Notes: generated by a model not told the origin, from the letters alone. Numbered from the stretch's first letter, positions 51,828-61,059 are shown. The stretch is DNA of 64,000 nt from Halomonas sp. A11-A (GCF_003182195.1 NZ_QGTM01000014.1:1-64000); one strand, 5' to 3'. Translations and numbers: made by a program.

Positions 51828-52553
51828 TCAGGCGATGCCGGGCTCCCCTGCCACCGCCTTGGCGAAGCGCACCAGCAGCGAACGTGCCTCGGGGGTGTCG
51901 GTGACGCGGCGCATCAGGTCGTGGGCGTCCTGGCCCTGGTCGCGTAGCGCCGCCACCTGGCGGGCCAGGTAGGCGCGCATCACCTCGGGGGTGAACTCGG
52001 GGTGGAACTGCACGCTCCACTGGCGCGGCCCGTAGCGCAGCGCCTGGTGGGCGTCGTGGGCGTTGCGGGCCAGCACCACGGCGTCTTCCGGCGCCTCGAG
52101 CACCGCCTGGGCGTGGGTCAGCTGGGCTGGGAAGCGCTCGGGCAGCTGGCCGAGCAGGGCGTCCGCGCGTCCCGCCTCGGTGAGTGTGACCTCATGGGTG
52201 CCGGACTCGCGCCCCGCCGGATGGTAGTCGCTCACCCCGCCGAACGCCGCGGCCATCAGCTGGTGGCCGTAGCAGACGCCGAGCATGGCCGTATTGCGCT
52301 CGCGCGCCTCCACCAGCCAGGGCTTCAGCGCCTCGCTCCAGGGCTCGGCGTCGCTGACCATGGCGTGGGAGCCGGTGATATAGAGGCCGTCGATCTCCTC
52401 GAGGGCGGGCAGCGGCTCGTGGCGGGCATCGAACACCTCAGCGTCGAAGCCGGCGGCGGCCAGCGCCTGCTGGAACAGCGCCTCGAAGTCGCCGTGGGCC
52501 TCCACCACCTCGGGGAAGGCGTCACCGGTCTTGACGATCAGCAGTCGGGGCAT
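51828..52553 (-). CDS. Class I glutamine amidotransferase-like protein
   Basis: A 241-residue GATase1 domain with no synthase partner domain. The nucleophile is in LGVCYGHQLMA (Cys near 94), and the catalytic His and Glu are in VQFHPEFTPE, so the triad is intact. It resembles GuaA-type stand-alone proteins such as E. coli YfeJ and gamma-glutamyl-putrescine/GMP-synthase-like hydrolases. The substrate is unknown. It is the last of a leftward set with the M20 deacetylase and GntR genes (63- and 73-bp gaps), which suggests release of ammonia from a gamma-glutamyl or amide compound. Confidence 0.83.
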   Translation of the reverse strand: MPRLLIVKTGDAFPEVVEAHGDFEALFQQALAAAGFDAEVFDARHEPLPALEEIDGLYITGSHAMVSDAEPWSEALKPWLVEARERNTAMLGVCYGHQLMAAAFGGVSDYHPAGRESGTHEVTLTEAGRADALLGQLPERFPAQLTHAQAVLEAPEDAVVLARNAHDAHQALRYGPRQWSVQFHPEFTPEVMRAYLARQVAALRDQGQDAHDLMRRVTDTPEARSLLVRFAKAVAGEPGIA

Positions 52554-52616
52554 AGGGGGTATCCTCTTCCTGGATCAGGGGGCCTGTGTCGGGATGCGCG
52601 TCTTCGGCGGTGAGAG

Positions 52617-53771
52617 TCAGGCGCGGCGCAGCCGCTCGCCCAGGGCGGTCATGAACGCCGCGCCGGCCTCGAGCTGCTCGATGTCGATATATTCGTCGGG
52701 CTGATGGGCCTGGCCGATGCTGCCCGGGCCGCAGATCACCGTGGGCAGGCCCTGGCGCTGGAACTGGCCCGCCTCGGTGGCGTAGGCCACCGCGCCGGCG
52801 GGGCGCTCGCCCAGCAGCGCATGGCACAGCGCCAGCACCTCGGCGTTGTTGTCGTCGGCCAGCGCCGGCACCGTCTCGTTGAGGGCCTCGGTGACGATGG
52901 ACGCCTGGGGCGCACGCTGACGCATCTCCGCCTCGAGCTCGGCGGCCCGGGCGTTGACCCGACCCAGCAGCTCCTCGAAGCGGTCCGAGGGCAGGTGGCG
53001 AATCTCCCACTCGAAGACGCACTCCCGGGCCATGATGTTGATCGCCGTGCCGCCGGCGATCTTGCCCACGTGCAGGCTCGAGTGCACCACGTTGAAGGCC
53101 TCGTCCACGCGCCCCTCGGCGCGCAGCTCCGCCATCACCTCTTCGATATAGGTGACCAGCCGCGCCGCCACATGGATCGCCGAGACCCCCTGGTTGACCT
53201 GGCTGGAGTGGCTGGCGCGCCCGGTCACCGTAGTGCGCAGGTTGGTGGCCCCCTTGTGGGCCACCACCGGGTGCATCAGGGTCGGCTCGCCGACGATCAC
53301 CGCGGCGGGTCGCGGGTGCTCGGCCATCAGCCGCTCGATCATGCGCGGCGCGCCGATGCAGCCCACCTCCTCGTCGTAGGAGAGCGCCAGCCAGATGGGC
53401 GTCTCGAGCTCGAGGGTCACCCAGCGCGGCACCTCGGCCAGGGCGCAGGCGATGAAGCCCTTCATGTCGCAGGTGCCGCGGCCGTAGAGGCGGCCGTCGC
53501 CCTTGTCGACCAGGGTGAAGGGATCGGTGGACCAGGGCTGGCCGTCCACCGGCACCACGTCGGTGTGACCTGAGAGCACCACGCCCCCGGCCACCTCCGG
53601 CCCGATGCGCGCCAGCAGGTTGGCCTTCTTGCCATCGTCGCTCTCCACCCGCCAGTGGGGTACGTCATGCTCGTCGAGGTAGTCCTCCACGAAAGCGATC
53701 AGGTCGAGGTTGGAATCCCGGGAAACGGTAGGAAAGCCCACCAGGCGTTCAAGCATCTCGGCGGCGGTCAT
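52617..53771 (-). CDS. M20 peptidase, acetylornithine deacetylase-like (ArgE)
   Basis: A 384-residue dinuclear zinc hydrolase. It has metal motif VLSGHTDVVPVDGQ (about 75), general base and ligands in LSYDEEVGCIGAPR (about 135), GEPTLMHPVVAHKG and the dimerisation domain. It is close to ArgE by length and motifs. However, it sits outside any arginine gene cluster and beside a GntR regulator, so it may act on another N-acyl amino acid. AAGGAG ten bases before ATG 53771 decides the start over the longer frame. Confidence 0.83.
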   Translation of the reverse strand: MTAAEMLERLVGFPTVSRDSNLDLIAFVEDYLDEHDVPHWRVESDDGKKANLLARIGPEVAGGVVLSGHTDVVPVDGQPWSTDPFTLVDKGDGRLYGRGTCDMKGFIACALAEVPRWVTLELETPIWLALSYDEEVGCIGAPRMIERLMAEHPRPAAVIVGEPTLMHPVVAHKGATNLRTTVTGRASHSSQVNQGVSAIHVAARLVTYIEEVMAELRAEGRVDEAFNVVHSSLHVGKIAGGTAINIMARECVFEWEIRHLPSDRFEELLGRVNARAAELEAEMRQRAPQASIVTEALNETVPALADDNNAEVLALCHALLGERPAGAVAYATEAGQFQRQGLPTVICGPGSIGQAHQPDEYIDIEQLEAGAAFMTALGERLRRA

Positions 53772-53844
53772 GGCGCGCTCCTTGGTATCGGTGAGGGAAA
53801 TCCTATCACGACCGCGGGGTGGCCGGAGGCGGGCTGGGGGCAGC

Positions 53845-54690
53845 TTATGGGGACTCTCCGCCACGTCTTCTTACACCGGCCTCGGTAAAGTCGCTGAGCG
53901 CCAGGTATTCACGGCTGGGACCTGCTCCTGTTTCGCCATCGGCCTTGAAAAAGGTCTTCTCCAGCAGTGCCTCGCGCTCCTCCATCAGCGCCTGGGCCGC
54001 CTGCATGTGGTCGCTGACGATCCGGCGTGCGGCCTCGGTGTCCCGCCGCCGCAGCGCCTCGATCAGATGCCGCTGGTAGTGGTAGCCCCGCTGGCGAAGC
54101 TCGGGGTAGGGCTGCGCGTAGATCCGCTGGCAGACCGTCATGCTCATCAGCAGGCGGATGGGAAAGCGGCACATCAGGGCCAGCAGCGGGTTGGGACAGT
54201 AGTCCACCAGCACCAGGTGGAACTCCAGCTCCTTGATGCGCTGGAGGCGCTCCTCCTCGAGCGACGCCGGCGGGTGATCGTAGTAGGTCGTCACCGCCTC
54301 GAGGCGAGCGAAGGCCTCGTCATCCAGCACGCCGTCGAGGCTGGTCACCAGCGCGGGCCACAGCGCCTTGCGAACCTCGTAGATGTCATGGATGGTCGGC
54401 GGCTTGAAGAAGAAGTAGTTGCCCAGCAGCTCCATGGCGCGGTCATCGCTCACCTCGCTGATGAAGGCACCGCCGCCGGGGCCGGTGCGGGTCTGGATCA
54501 GGCCCTGGGCCTCCAGCCCCCGCAGCGCCTCGCGGATGGTGCCCTTGGAGGCGTCCAGCGCGGCGATCAGCTCCGGCTCCTGGGGAAGGCGGTCGCCCGG
54601 GCTCAGGCCGTGGCGCGCGATGTACTCCTTCACGGCGTCGCCGATCACCTCGGTGCGCTTGCGACGGCCTGGCTGTCGTGCTCGATTCAT
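53845..54690 (-). CDS. GntR-family regulator (FadR subfamily)
   Basis: The 281-residue protein has an N-terminal winged helix (VIGDAVKEYIARHGLSPGDR, ASKGTIREALRGLEAQGLI) and an all-helical FCD effector domain (about 95-245). The metal-binding positions (HLVLVD, HLIEAL, and DHMQAAQ His) are visible. Such regulators usually repress catabolic operons and release DNA on binding a carboxylate or amino acid. It lies divergent from the DUF1028 gene. Candidate operators are at 54821 and 55732. GGGAG precedes the ATG. Confidence 0.9.
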   Translation of the reverse strand: MNRARQPGRRKRTEVIGDAVKEYIARHGLSPGDRLPQEPELIAALDASKGTIREALRGLEAQGLIQTRTGPGGGAFISEVSDDRAMELLGNYFFFKPPTIHDIYEVRKALWPALVTSLDGVLDDEAFARLEAVTTYYDHPPASLEEERLQRIKELEFHLVLVDYCPNPLLALMCRFPIRLLMSMTVCQRIYAQPYPELRQRGYHYQRHLIEALRRRDTEAARRIVSDHMQAAQALMEEREALLEKTFFKADGETGAGPSREYLALSDFTEAGVRRRGGESP

Positions 54691-54820
54691 GAGACTCCCT
54701 GCAACGGTTCATCCTGCGCCTGTGGCATCCGTCCCGGTGCCTATTGGGACCTGCGGCCGATCATCCACGGGGCCGGTGGGGATGTCCACTGCCTGCCGGG
54801 GGTTGACGACCCTGGTGTTC

Positions 54821-54833
54821 TATCATGATAAAT
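54821..54833. promoter_or_regulatory. Candidate GntR operator upstream of DUF1028
   Basis: TATCATGATA (54821-54830) is a perfect 10-bp palindrome, followed by AAT. It lies 12 bp after a TTGACG -35-like hexamer in the 190-bp gap between the divergent GntR and DUF1028 genes. The site at 55732 shares 12 of 13 bases. Confidence 0.55.
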
Positions 54834-54880
54834 AACGCTCTCGCCCCTTTCACCCCCGACCACCACCAGCGAGGATGCCC

Positions 54881-55546
54881 ATGACCTTCAGCCTGATTGC
54901 CTTGGCGCGCGATTCCCGGACCTTGGGGGTGGCCTGCGCCACCGGCGGGCCCGCCCTCGGCGGCTTCGTGCCCCATCTGATGCCCGGGGTCGGCGCGGCC
55001 ATCACCCAGGGCTTCAGCACCAGCGTGATGGCCGCCGAGGAGGGGCTGGCGCGACTGGCCCGCGGTGAGCCGGTGGTGGCGGCGGTGGACGCGCTGCGCC
55101 GCCGCGACCACGGCGAGGCGTGGCGGCAGGTCGCCCTGATGGATGCCAGCGGCCAGGCGGCCGGCTGGACCGGAGACGAGAACGTCCCGGTCACCGGCCT
55201 GCACCTCGCCCCAGGGCTGGTGGCGGCGGGAAACATGCTGGCCAGCGACGAGGTGGTGCCGGCAATGGTGGCCGCCTACCGGCAGGCCCTGGAGGAGCAG
55301 GGGCTGGCCCATGCCCTGCTGGCGGCCCTGCTCGCTGCCCAGCGCCACGGGGGCGACCATCGCGGTACCCGTTCGGCGGCGCTCAAGGTGCGTGCGCCGG
55401 GGGGGCTGCCGCTGGACCTGCGCATCGACGACGCCCCTGACGCGGTGGCCGACCTCTGTGCGCTCCACCAACGTCTTGAGCAGGACGCCGATCATCAGGC
55501 CTTCCTGGAGCGGTTGCCTACTCTGGATGACCCTCACCGCCACTAG
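54881..55546 (+). CDS. DUF1028 family protein (Ntn-hydrolase-like)
   Basis: A 221-residue protein. The start TFSLIALARDSRTLGVACAT and the central GGAALGGF/ITQGFSTSVMAAEEGLA pattern identify DUF1028, which has an Ntn-hydrolase fold. Family members are often next to M20 carbamoylases, glutaminases or transporters, and a role as an amidohydrolase of ureido or gamma-glutamyl compounds is suspected but not proven. ATG 54881 fits the family start better than ATG 54875. It is the first gene of the rightward catabolic set. Confidence 0.85.
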   Translation: MTFSLIALARDSRTLGVACATGGPALGGFVPHLMPGVGAAITQGFSTSVMAAEEGLARLARGEPVVAAVDALRRRDHGEAWRQVALMDASGQAAGWTGDENVPVTGLHLAPGLVAAGNMLASDEVVPAMVAAYRQALEEQGLAHALLAALLAAQRHGGDHRGTRSAALKVRAPGGLPLDLRIDDAPDAVADLCALHQRLEQDADHQAFLERLPTLDDPHRH

Positions 55547-55585
55547 GCCATGTGCCCGCGAAGACGCCTGCTATTTATTGCTGTG

Positions 55586-55615
55586 AAGGGTTAGACAAAG
55601 GTATAACCCTTTCTG
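55586..55615 (+). terminator. Terminator-like hairpin after DUF1028
   Basis: AAGGGTTA (55586-55593) and TAACCCTT (55604-55611) form an eight-pair stem with a ten-base loop, followed by TCTGCG. It suggests the DUF1028 transcript ends before the next gene, which has its own promoter region. Confidence 0.5.
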
Positions 55616-55701
55616 CGTTGGGCGGCCTGCAACTGCCTGACGCGCCGGGCCTTCCCCGTCGATTGCCCCTTTCCGATCGCCCCGGATGGCCGGGCGAGCG
55701 G

Positions 55702-55749
55702 TTGACATGCCGGAAAGCGGTCACCTAGCCTAATTTATCATTATAAATT
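55702..55749 (+). promoter_or_regulatory. Promoter region and second candidate GntR operator
   Basis: A TTGACA -35 hexamer (near 55702) precedes AATTTATCATTATAAATT (55732-55749), an inverted repeat with seven-base arms. Its core TATCATTATAAAT matches the upstream site TATCATGATAAAT at 12 of 13 positions. The operator would overlap or lie just after the start point, where a repressor would block transcription of the hydrolase gene. Confidence 0.6.
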
Positions 55750-55792
55750 GGCGGGCTGCCGGAGAGGCACCCGCCCCCAAGGCGAGGTGACC

Positions 55793-57055
55793 ATGACGTT
55801 TACCTTGGAACAGGCAGGCCGCCAGGCTTGGGAGTGGCTGGAAGCTGCCTCCCGCTTCACCGAGACCCACGACGTCGAGCGTGAGGGTGTGACCCGGCTG
55901 TGCGCTTCGCGGGAACACCGCGCGGTGCTGGACGCCCTGACCCACTGGATGAGCGAGCTGGGCATGTCGGTGCGGATGGACAGCGCCGCCAACCTGATCG
56001 GCCGATACGCCAGCGCTGACCCCTCTGCCCGGACGCTGCTGATCGGCTCGCATCAGGACACCGTGCCGAGCGGGGGCAAGTACGACGGCATGATGGGCGT
56101 GATCCTGCCCCTGGCCCTGGTGAAGTACCTGCGGGAGAACGCGATCGCGCTGCCGTTCCACATCGACGTGGTGGCCTTCAGCGACGAGGAAGGGACTCGC
56201 TTCAGCTCCACGCTGCTGGGCTCCAAGGTGCTGGCGGGCCGCTTCGACCCGGAGATGCTCGAGGCCACCGACGACCAGGGGGTGACCCTCGAGGCGGCGC
56301 TGCAGGCCTTCGGCTGCGACCCCGCCCGCATCCCTGAGGACCGCTATCGCTCCGAAGAGGTCATCGCCTTCCTGGAGGCCCATATCGAGCAGGGGCCGCA
56401 GCTGGAGCAGGCCGGGCTGCCGGTCGGCGTGGTCAGCGCTATCACCGGTATCGAGCGCCATCGGATAGAGGTGCAAGGCATGGCAGGCCATGCCGGCACG
56501 GTGCCCATGGCGCTACGCCGGGATGCCCTGGTGGGCGCCGCCGAGGTGATCCGCCATGTCGATGCCTTGTGCAAGGAGACCGATGATCTGGTCGGCGTGG
56601 TGGGCAAGATCGAGAACGCCCCTAACGGCGTCAACGTCATCCCCCAGACCGCCACCCTGAGCATCGAGCTGCGCTCCCCGGACGACGACATTCGACGGCA
56701 CGCCCGGCGCCAGCTCTTCGAGCGCATCGACGCCTCGCTCGAGGCCCTCGGCCTCACCTATGACCACGCCCAGACCTACGAGCAGGGGGCCGTTCCGTGC
56801 TCCCCCGGGCTGATCGCGACCCTGGAGGCCGCCGTGAGGGAGAGCGGCATCGAGCCGCGGGTGCTCTTCAGCGGCGCCGGCCATGACGGCCTGGCCATGG
56901 CCGACCTCTGCGAGATCGGCATGCTCTTCGTGCGCTGCCGAGCGGGCATCAGCCATCACCCCAGCGAAGCCATCGAACCCGAGGACCTGACCGTTGCCGT
57001 CGAGGTGCTCGCCCATGCATGCCAGCGACTGGCGGACCGTCAGCCGTCGGCATGA
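55793..57055 (+). CDS. M20 Zn-dependent hydrolase, N-carbamoyl-L-amino-acid hydrolase/allantoate amidohydrolase type
   Basis: A 420-residue dinuclear enzyme. Signatures are IGSHQDTVPSGGKYDG (metal ligands near 85), FSDEEGTRFSSTLLGS (near 125), the Arg/His substrate site IERHRIEVQGMAGHAGTVPM and the final GISHHPSEAIEPED. This subgroup cleaves carbamoyl or ureido groups (allantoate, N-carbamoyl amino acids, ureidoglycolate), releasing ammonia and CO2. The exact substrate is not decidable. GAGGTG precedes ATG 55793. It is followed 52 bp on by a YfcC carrier, likely the importer of the substrate or product. Confidence 0.88.
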   Translation: MTFTLEQAGRQAWEWLEAASRFTETHDVEREGVTRLCASREHRAVLDALTHWMSELGMSVRMDSAANLIGRYASADPSARTLLIGSHQDTVPSGGKYDGMMGVILPLALVKYLRENAIALPFHIDVVAFSDEEGTRFSSTLLGSKVLAGRFDPEMLEATDDQGVTLEAALQAFGCDPARIPEDRYRSEEVIAFLEAHIEQGPQLEQAGLPVGVVSAITGIERHRIEVQGMAGHAGTVPMALRRDALVGAAEVIRHVDALCKETDDLVGVVGKIENAPNGVNVIPQTATLSIELRSPDDDIRRHARRQLFERIDASLEALGLTYDHAQTYEQGAVPCSPGLIATLEAAVRESGIEPRVLFSGAGHDGLAMADLCEIGMLFVRCRAGISHHPSEAIEPEDLTVAVEVLAHACQRLADRQPSA

Positions 57056-57107
57056 CCTTCCCTGTCCACCATTCCGACAAGACCTCCAAGAGACTCGAGG
57101 GTTGATC

Positions 57108-58520
57108 ATGAGCCAACAACAGCAACAGAGCAGCACCGCCCCCGCGACGACGGAGCGCAAGTGGTACAGGCAGGTTCCGGACCCCATGGTCCTGATCTTC
57201 CTGATTCTCGTCGCCGCCTACCTGATGACCTTCATCGTGCCCGCCGGCGAGTTCGAGCGGGAGACGGTGGACGGCCAGACCACCGTGATACCCGGGTCCT
57301 TCGACTACCTGGCCGACGTGGCCAACCTGCATATCTTCCGGATCTTCGTGGCCATCCCCGAGGGGCTGGTCAACGCTTCCCAGTTCCTGTTCATCGTCTT
57401 CATCGCCGGCGGGCTCTTCCATATCCTGCAGCGCACCGGCGCCCTGGAGAACGCGATCGGCGTGGCTGTGCACAAGGTGGGCGCGGAAGACAGCGTGAAG
57501 AGCCGCAACCTGATCATCGCGGCCGGCACCTTCATCTATGGCTTCTTCGGCGTCGCCGTGGGCTTCGAGAACAACATTGCCCTGGTGCCGATCGGGGTGC
57601 TGATCGCCACCGCCATCGGCTGCTCGCGCCTGGTGGGCGTGGTGATGGCCGTGGGCGGCATCGGCATCGGCTTCGCGCTGTCGCCCATCAACCCCTACAC
57701 CGTGGGCGTGGCCCAGGGTATCGGCGAGCTGCCGACCTTTTCCGGCTGGTGGCTGCGCACCCTGATGGTGGTGGCCTGCCTGGCCACGCTGACCGTGTTC
57801 ATTTGCCGCTATGTGGTCAACGTCGACTATCACGACAACCAGCCGGCGGAGCTGACCAAGCAGCTCAAGGACTACCGCCTGACCCGGACCAACATCATCA
57901 CGCTGGGCATCTTCGTGACCGGCCTGCTGATCATGCTGGTGGGCGTCTTCACCCGCGGCTGGTACATCAATGAGATTGCCGCCATGTTCCTGCTCATGGC
58001 GATCGTCATCGGCTTCGCCAACGGCCTCGGGGCCAACGAGCTGGTGAAGCAGATGATGGAAGGGGCGGCCTCGGTGACCGCCGGCGCCCTGGTGATCGGG
58101 GTGGCCGCCTCGATCCAGGTGATCCTTCAGGACGCCCAGATCATCGACACCATCGTCAACTCGCTGAGCACTCTAGTAGGCGACATGCCCATTGCCCTGG
58201 CCGCGGTGGTCTCAAGCGTCATCCAGGGGATCATCAACCTGTTCATTCCCGGCGGCTCTGGCCAGGCGCTGGTGACCATGCCGATCCTGATCCCGCTGGC
58301 CGATCTTATCGGCATGAGCCGCCAGCTGATGATCACCTCCTTCCAAGTGGGTGATGGCCTGACCAACCTGATCGTGCCCACTTCGGGCGGCACCCTCGCC
58401 ATGCTGGCCCTCGGCAAGGTCTCCTACGCCCAGTGGCTGCGCGTCATCACGCCGTTGCTGGTGCTAATCTACGGCATGTGCTGGATCGCCCTGGTGGTTG
58501 GCCACTACCTGGGCTACTGA
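57108..58520 (+). CDS. YfcC family membrane carrier
   Basis: A 470-residue transporter with about 12 hydrophobic helices and a Gln-rich start (MSQQQQQSS). The family pattern is clear in IFLILVAAYLMTFIVPAGEF, GFFGVAVGFENN, ALSPINPYTVGVAQ, FIPGGSGQALVTMPIL and VPTSGGTLAMLALG. YfcC/DcuC-related proteins move basic amino acids or C4-dicarboxylates. Here context suggests a ureido or acyl amino acid, which is inference. It is transcribed with the M20 hydrolase and ends at a strong terminator. Confidence 0.88.
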   Translation: MSQQQQQSSTAPATTERKWYRQVPDPMVLIFLILVAAYLMTFIVPAGEFERETVDGQTTVIPGSFDYLADVANLHIFRIFVAIPEGLVNASQFLFIVFIAGGLFHILQRTGALENAIGVAVHKVGAEDSVKSRNLIIAAGTFIYGFFGVAVGFENNIALVPIGVLIATAIGCSRLVGVVMAVGGIGIGFALSPINPYTVGVAQGIGELPTFSGWWLRTLMVVACLATLTVFICRYVVNVDYHDNQPAELTKQLKDYRLTRTNIITLGIFVTGLLIMLVGVFTRGWYINEIAAMFLLMAIVIGFANGLGANELVKQMMEGAASVTAGALVIGVAASIQVILQDAQIIDTIVNSLSTLVGDMPIALAAVVSSVIQGIINLFIPGGSGQALVTMPILIPLADLIGMSRQLMITSFQVGDGLTNLIVPTSGGTLAMLALGKVSYAQWLRVITPLLVLIYGMCWIALVVGHYLGY

Positions 58521-58568
58521 TCCCCGGCAAGGCCAAGGGCCCGGACACGATGCCGGGCAGGCGAGACC

Positions 58569-58600
58569 GCGGCGGGCTTCGAGGAAGCCCGCCGCTTTTC
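58569..58600 (+). terminator. Rho-independent terminator after yfcC
   Basis: Eleven-pair stem GCGGCGGGCTT / AAGCCCGCCGC with a five-base loop, followed by TTTTCTCT. Confidence 0.92.
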
Positions 58601-58664
58601 TCTGCATCATGGGTGCCGCTCAGGCAGGTACCTGACACCTGACACTTGAATGAGGAGCAATGAC

Positions 58665-59603
58665 ATGACGGCATTTCCCGGGGCGGGGGCGCCCCTGGGG
58701 CAGGCCCTGGAGGAGATTCACGCGGCCGCGGTGTCGAGTCCCGGTGTGGGCCGGGTTGCTGACTATATCCCGGCGCTGGCCAGCGTGGAGGCCAGCCGCT
58801 GCGGCATCGCCTTCGCCAACCTGGATGGCGAGGTCCATGCCGCCGGCGACGCCGGAGTGCCGTTTTCGATCCAGAGCATCTCCAAGGTGTTTGGCCTGGT
58901 GCTGGCCATGCAGCGCATGGGCGACGAGCTCTGGCAGCGGGTGGGCATGGAGCCCTCCGGTCAGCCGTTCAACTCCATCGTTCAGTTGGAGTGGGAGCAC
59001 GGCATCCCGCGCAACCCCTTCATCAATGCCGGCGCTATCCTGGTGGCCGATATCCTGGTGTCGCACTTCTCCGCCAGCCGCCAGGCCTTCCTTAGCTTCG
59101 TGCGCCGCCTGGCCGGCAGCGAGCGCTGCGATATCAACGAGTCGGTACTGGCCTCGGAGACGCGCCACGGCAGCCGCAATGCCGCCCTGGCCCACCTGAT
59201 GAAGAGCTTCGGCAACCTCGAGGCCGAGGTGGAGGAGGTGCTGGCCCACTACTTCTTCCAGTGCTCGCTGGAGATGAGCTGCGAGGAACTGGCGCGCAGC
59301 CTGCTGTTCCTGGCCAACCGGGGGGTGCACCCACCGAGCGGTGAGGTCATCACCACGCCCCGGGACGCGCACCGGGTCAACGCCATCCTCTCCACCAGCG
59401 GGATGTACGACCAGTCCGGTCAGTTTGCCTTTACCGTGGGGCTCCCGGCCAAGAGCGGCGTGGGGGGCGGCATCATCGCCATCGTGCCGGGGCAGGGGGT
59501 GATCACTGCCTGGAGTCCGCCGCTCAACCGCCATGGCAACTCCAGCCGCGCGCTCGCGATGATCTCCGAGCTGGCCGGGCGACTGGGGCTGTCGATCTAT
59601 TAG
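58665..59603 (+). CDS. glsA: Glutaminase, serine-dependent beta-lactamase-like family
   Basis: A 312-residue glutaminase. The catalytic Ser-x-x-Lys is in PFSIQSISKVFGL (near 65), with NPFINAGAI, ETRHGSRNAAL, TSGMYDQSG and LPAKSGVGGGI in family order. It converts glutamine to glutamate and ammonia in the cytoplasm. AGGAG nine bases upstream supports ATG 58665. A strong terminator separates it from the YfcC gene, so it has its own promoter. It adds to the ammonia-releasing character of this region. Confidence 0.94.
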   Translation: MTAFPGAGAPLGQALEEIHAAAVSSPGVGRVADYIPALASVEASRCGIAFANLDGEVHAAGDAGVPFSIQSISKVFGLVLAMQRMGDELWQRVGMEPSGQPFNSIVQLEWEHGIPRNPFINAGAILVADILVSHFSASRQAFLSFVRRLAGSERCDINESVLASETRHGSRNAALAHLMKSFGNLEAEVEEVLAHYFFQCSLEMSCEELARSLLFLANRGVHPPSGEVITTPRDAHRVNAILSTSGMYDQSGQFAFTVGLPAKSGVGGGIIAIVPGQGVITAWSPPLNRHGNSSRALAMISELAGRLGLSIY

Positions 59604-59694
59604 ATGGCCTGGGCGTCATAGTCCCAGGCTATCCGGTCGATGTTGTCACTGTTTCTGACAGCAGCCATTAACCGGCTTACGATGTCGGGCTACG

Positions 59695-59710
59695 ATGGAT
59701 ATACGTCCAT
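59695..59710. promoter_or_regulatory. Small inverted repeat before the old yellow enzyme gene
   Basis: ATGGA (59695-59699) and TCCAT (59706-59710) flank six bases, 22 bp before the gene start. It could be an operator for a NemR-like or other repressor; no regulator is nearby, so this is weak. Confidence 0.3.
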
Positions 59711-59732
59711 TCATTTTCAGCAGGAGGCTTCG

Positions 59733-60851
59733 ATGCCGGATACATCTCTCTTCACCCCGCTCAAGCTCGGCAGCCTGAGCCTGCCCAATCGCGTGATCAT
59801 GGCGCCGCTGACCCGTTCGCGCACCCCGGACAGCGTCCCCGGCACCCTGCAGCAGATCTACTACGGCCAGCGCGCCAGCGCCGGGCTGATCATCAGCGAG
59901 GCCACCAATATCTCGCCCACCGCCCGCGGCTACGTCTACACGCCGGGGATCTGGACCGACGCGCAGGAAGCCGGCTGGAAGGGCGTCGTTGAGGCCGTTC
60001 ACGCCAAGGGCGGGCGCATCGCCCTGCAGCTGTGGCACGTGGGGCGTGTCTCCCACGAGATGGTCCAGCCCGACGGCCAGCAGCCCGTGGCACCGAGCGC
60101 CCTCAAGGCCGAGGGGGCGGAATGCTTCGTCGAGTTCGAGGACGGCACAGCGGGGCCGCACCCCACCAGCACGCCGCGGGCGCTCGAGACCGAAGAGATC
60201 CCCGGCATCGTCGAGGACTACCGCCAGGCCGCCGTGCGCGCCAAGCGGGCGGGCTTCGACATGGTCGAGGTGCATGCGGCCAACGCCTACCTGCTCAACC
60301 AGTTCCTCGCCACCGGCACTAACCGGCGCACCGACCGGTACGGCGGCTCCATCGAGAACCGGGCGCGCTTCCCGCTGGAGGTGGTCGATGCCGTGGTCGA
60401 GGTGTTCGGGCCCGAGCGGGTCGGCATCCGCCTGACCCCCTTCATCGAGTTGTTCGGCCTCACCGACGAGGAGCCCGAGGCGATGGCCCTGTACCTCGCC
60501 GACGAGCTCAACCGTCGCGGCCTGGCCTACCTCCACTTCAACGAGCCCAACTGGGCCGGTGGTGACATTACCTTCCCCGAGGGCTTCCGTGAGCAGATGC
60601 GCGAGCGCTTCAAGGGCGGGCTGATCTACTGCGGCAACTACGACGCCGAACGCGCCCAGGCCCGCCTGGATGACAACACCGCCGATGCCGTGGCCTTCGG
60701 CCGCCCCTTCATCGCCAACCCCGACCTGCCCGAGCGCTTCCGGGTCGGCGCCGCGCTCAACGAGCCCGACCCCAGCACCTTCTACGGCGGCGACGCGACG
60801 GGATACACCGACTACCCCTTCCTCGATAACGGCCACGATCGCCTCGGCTGA
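59733..60851 (+). CDS. Old yellow enzyme family flavin reductase (NemA-like)
   Basis: A 372-residue FMN-dependent ene-reductase. It shows NRVIMAPLTRSR at the start, ISEATNISPTARGY, QLWHVGRVSH, the active-site HAANAYLLNQFLATGTNRRT with the His-Ala-Ala-Asn pair that binds the substrate carbonyl, RYGGSIENRARF and the FMN phosphate loop VAFGRPFIANPDL. It reduces activated C=C bonds and nitro compounds with NAD(P)H. CAGGAGG precedes ATG 59733. Terminated by the hairpin at 60881. Confidence 0.93.
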   Translation: MPDTSLFTPLKLGSLSLPNRVIMAPLTRSRTPDSVPGTLQQIYYGQRASAGLIISEATNISPTARGYVYTPGIWTDAQEAGWKGVVEAVHAKGGRIALQLWHVGRVSHEMVQPDGQQPVAPSALKAEGAECFVEFEDGTAGPHPTSTPRALETEEIPGIVEDYRQAAVRAKRAGFDMVEVHAANAYLLNQFLATGTNRRTDRYGGSIENRARFPLEVVDAVVEVFGPERVGIRLTPFIELFGLTDEEPEAMALYLADELNRRGLAYLHFNEPNWAGGDITFPEGFREQMRERFKGGLIYCGNYDAERAQARLDDNTADAVAFGRPFIANPDLPERFRVGAALNEPDPSTFYGGDATGYTDYPFLDNGHDRLG

Positions 60852-60879
60852 GGCGATGCCAGCCAGCCGCTGAACGCCA

Positions 60880-60910
60880 CAAGCCCGGCCCGTGTGCCGG
60901 GCTTGTTGTC
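60880..60910 (+). terminator. Terminator of the old yellow enzyme gene
   Basis: Nine-pair stem AAGCCCGGC / GCCGGGCTT with six-base loop, followed by GTTGTC. Confidence 0.8.
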
Positions 60911-61059
60911 GGTAGGGGGGTGGTGCGGGGCACCGTCGGTGATTCGCGCACATCAACGCCACGGCGTAGCATCCACAGAGCGCATTGCCAGGGACCGCCA
61001 GCCGGGACTGCCATCGGCAAGTTCAGGCAGGGGTAGGCCGCAGCATCAGGGAGCAGGAT

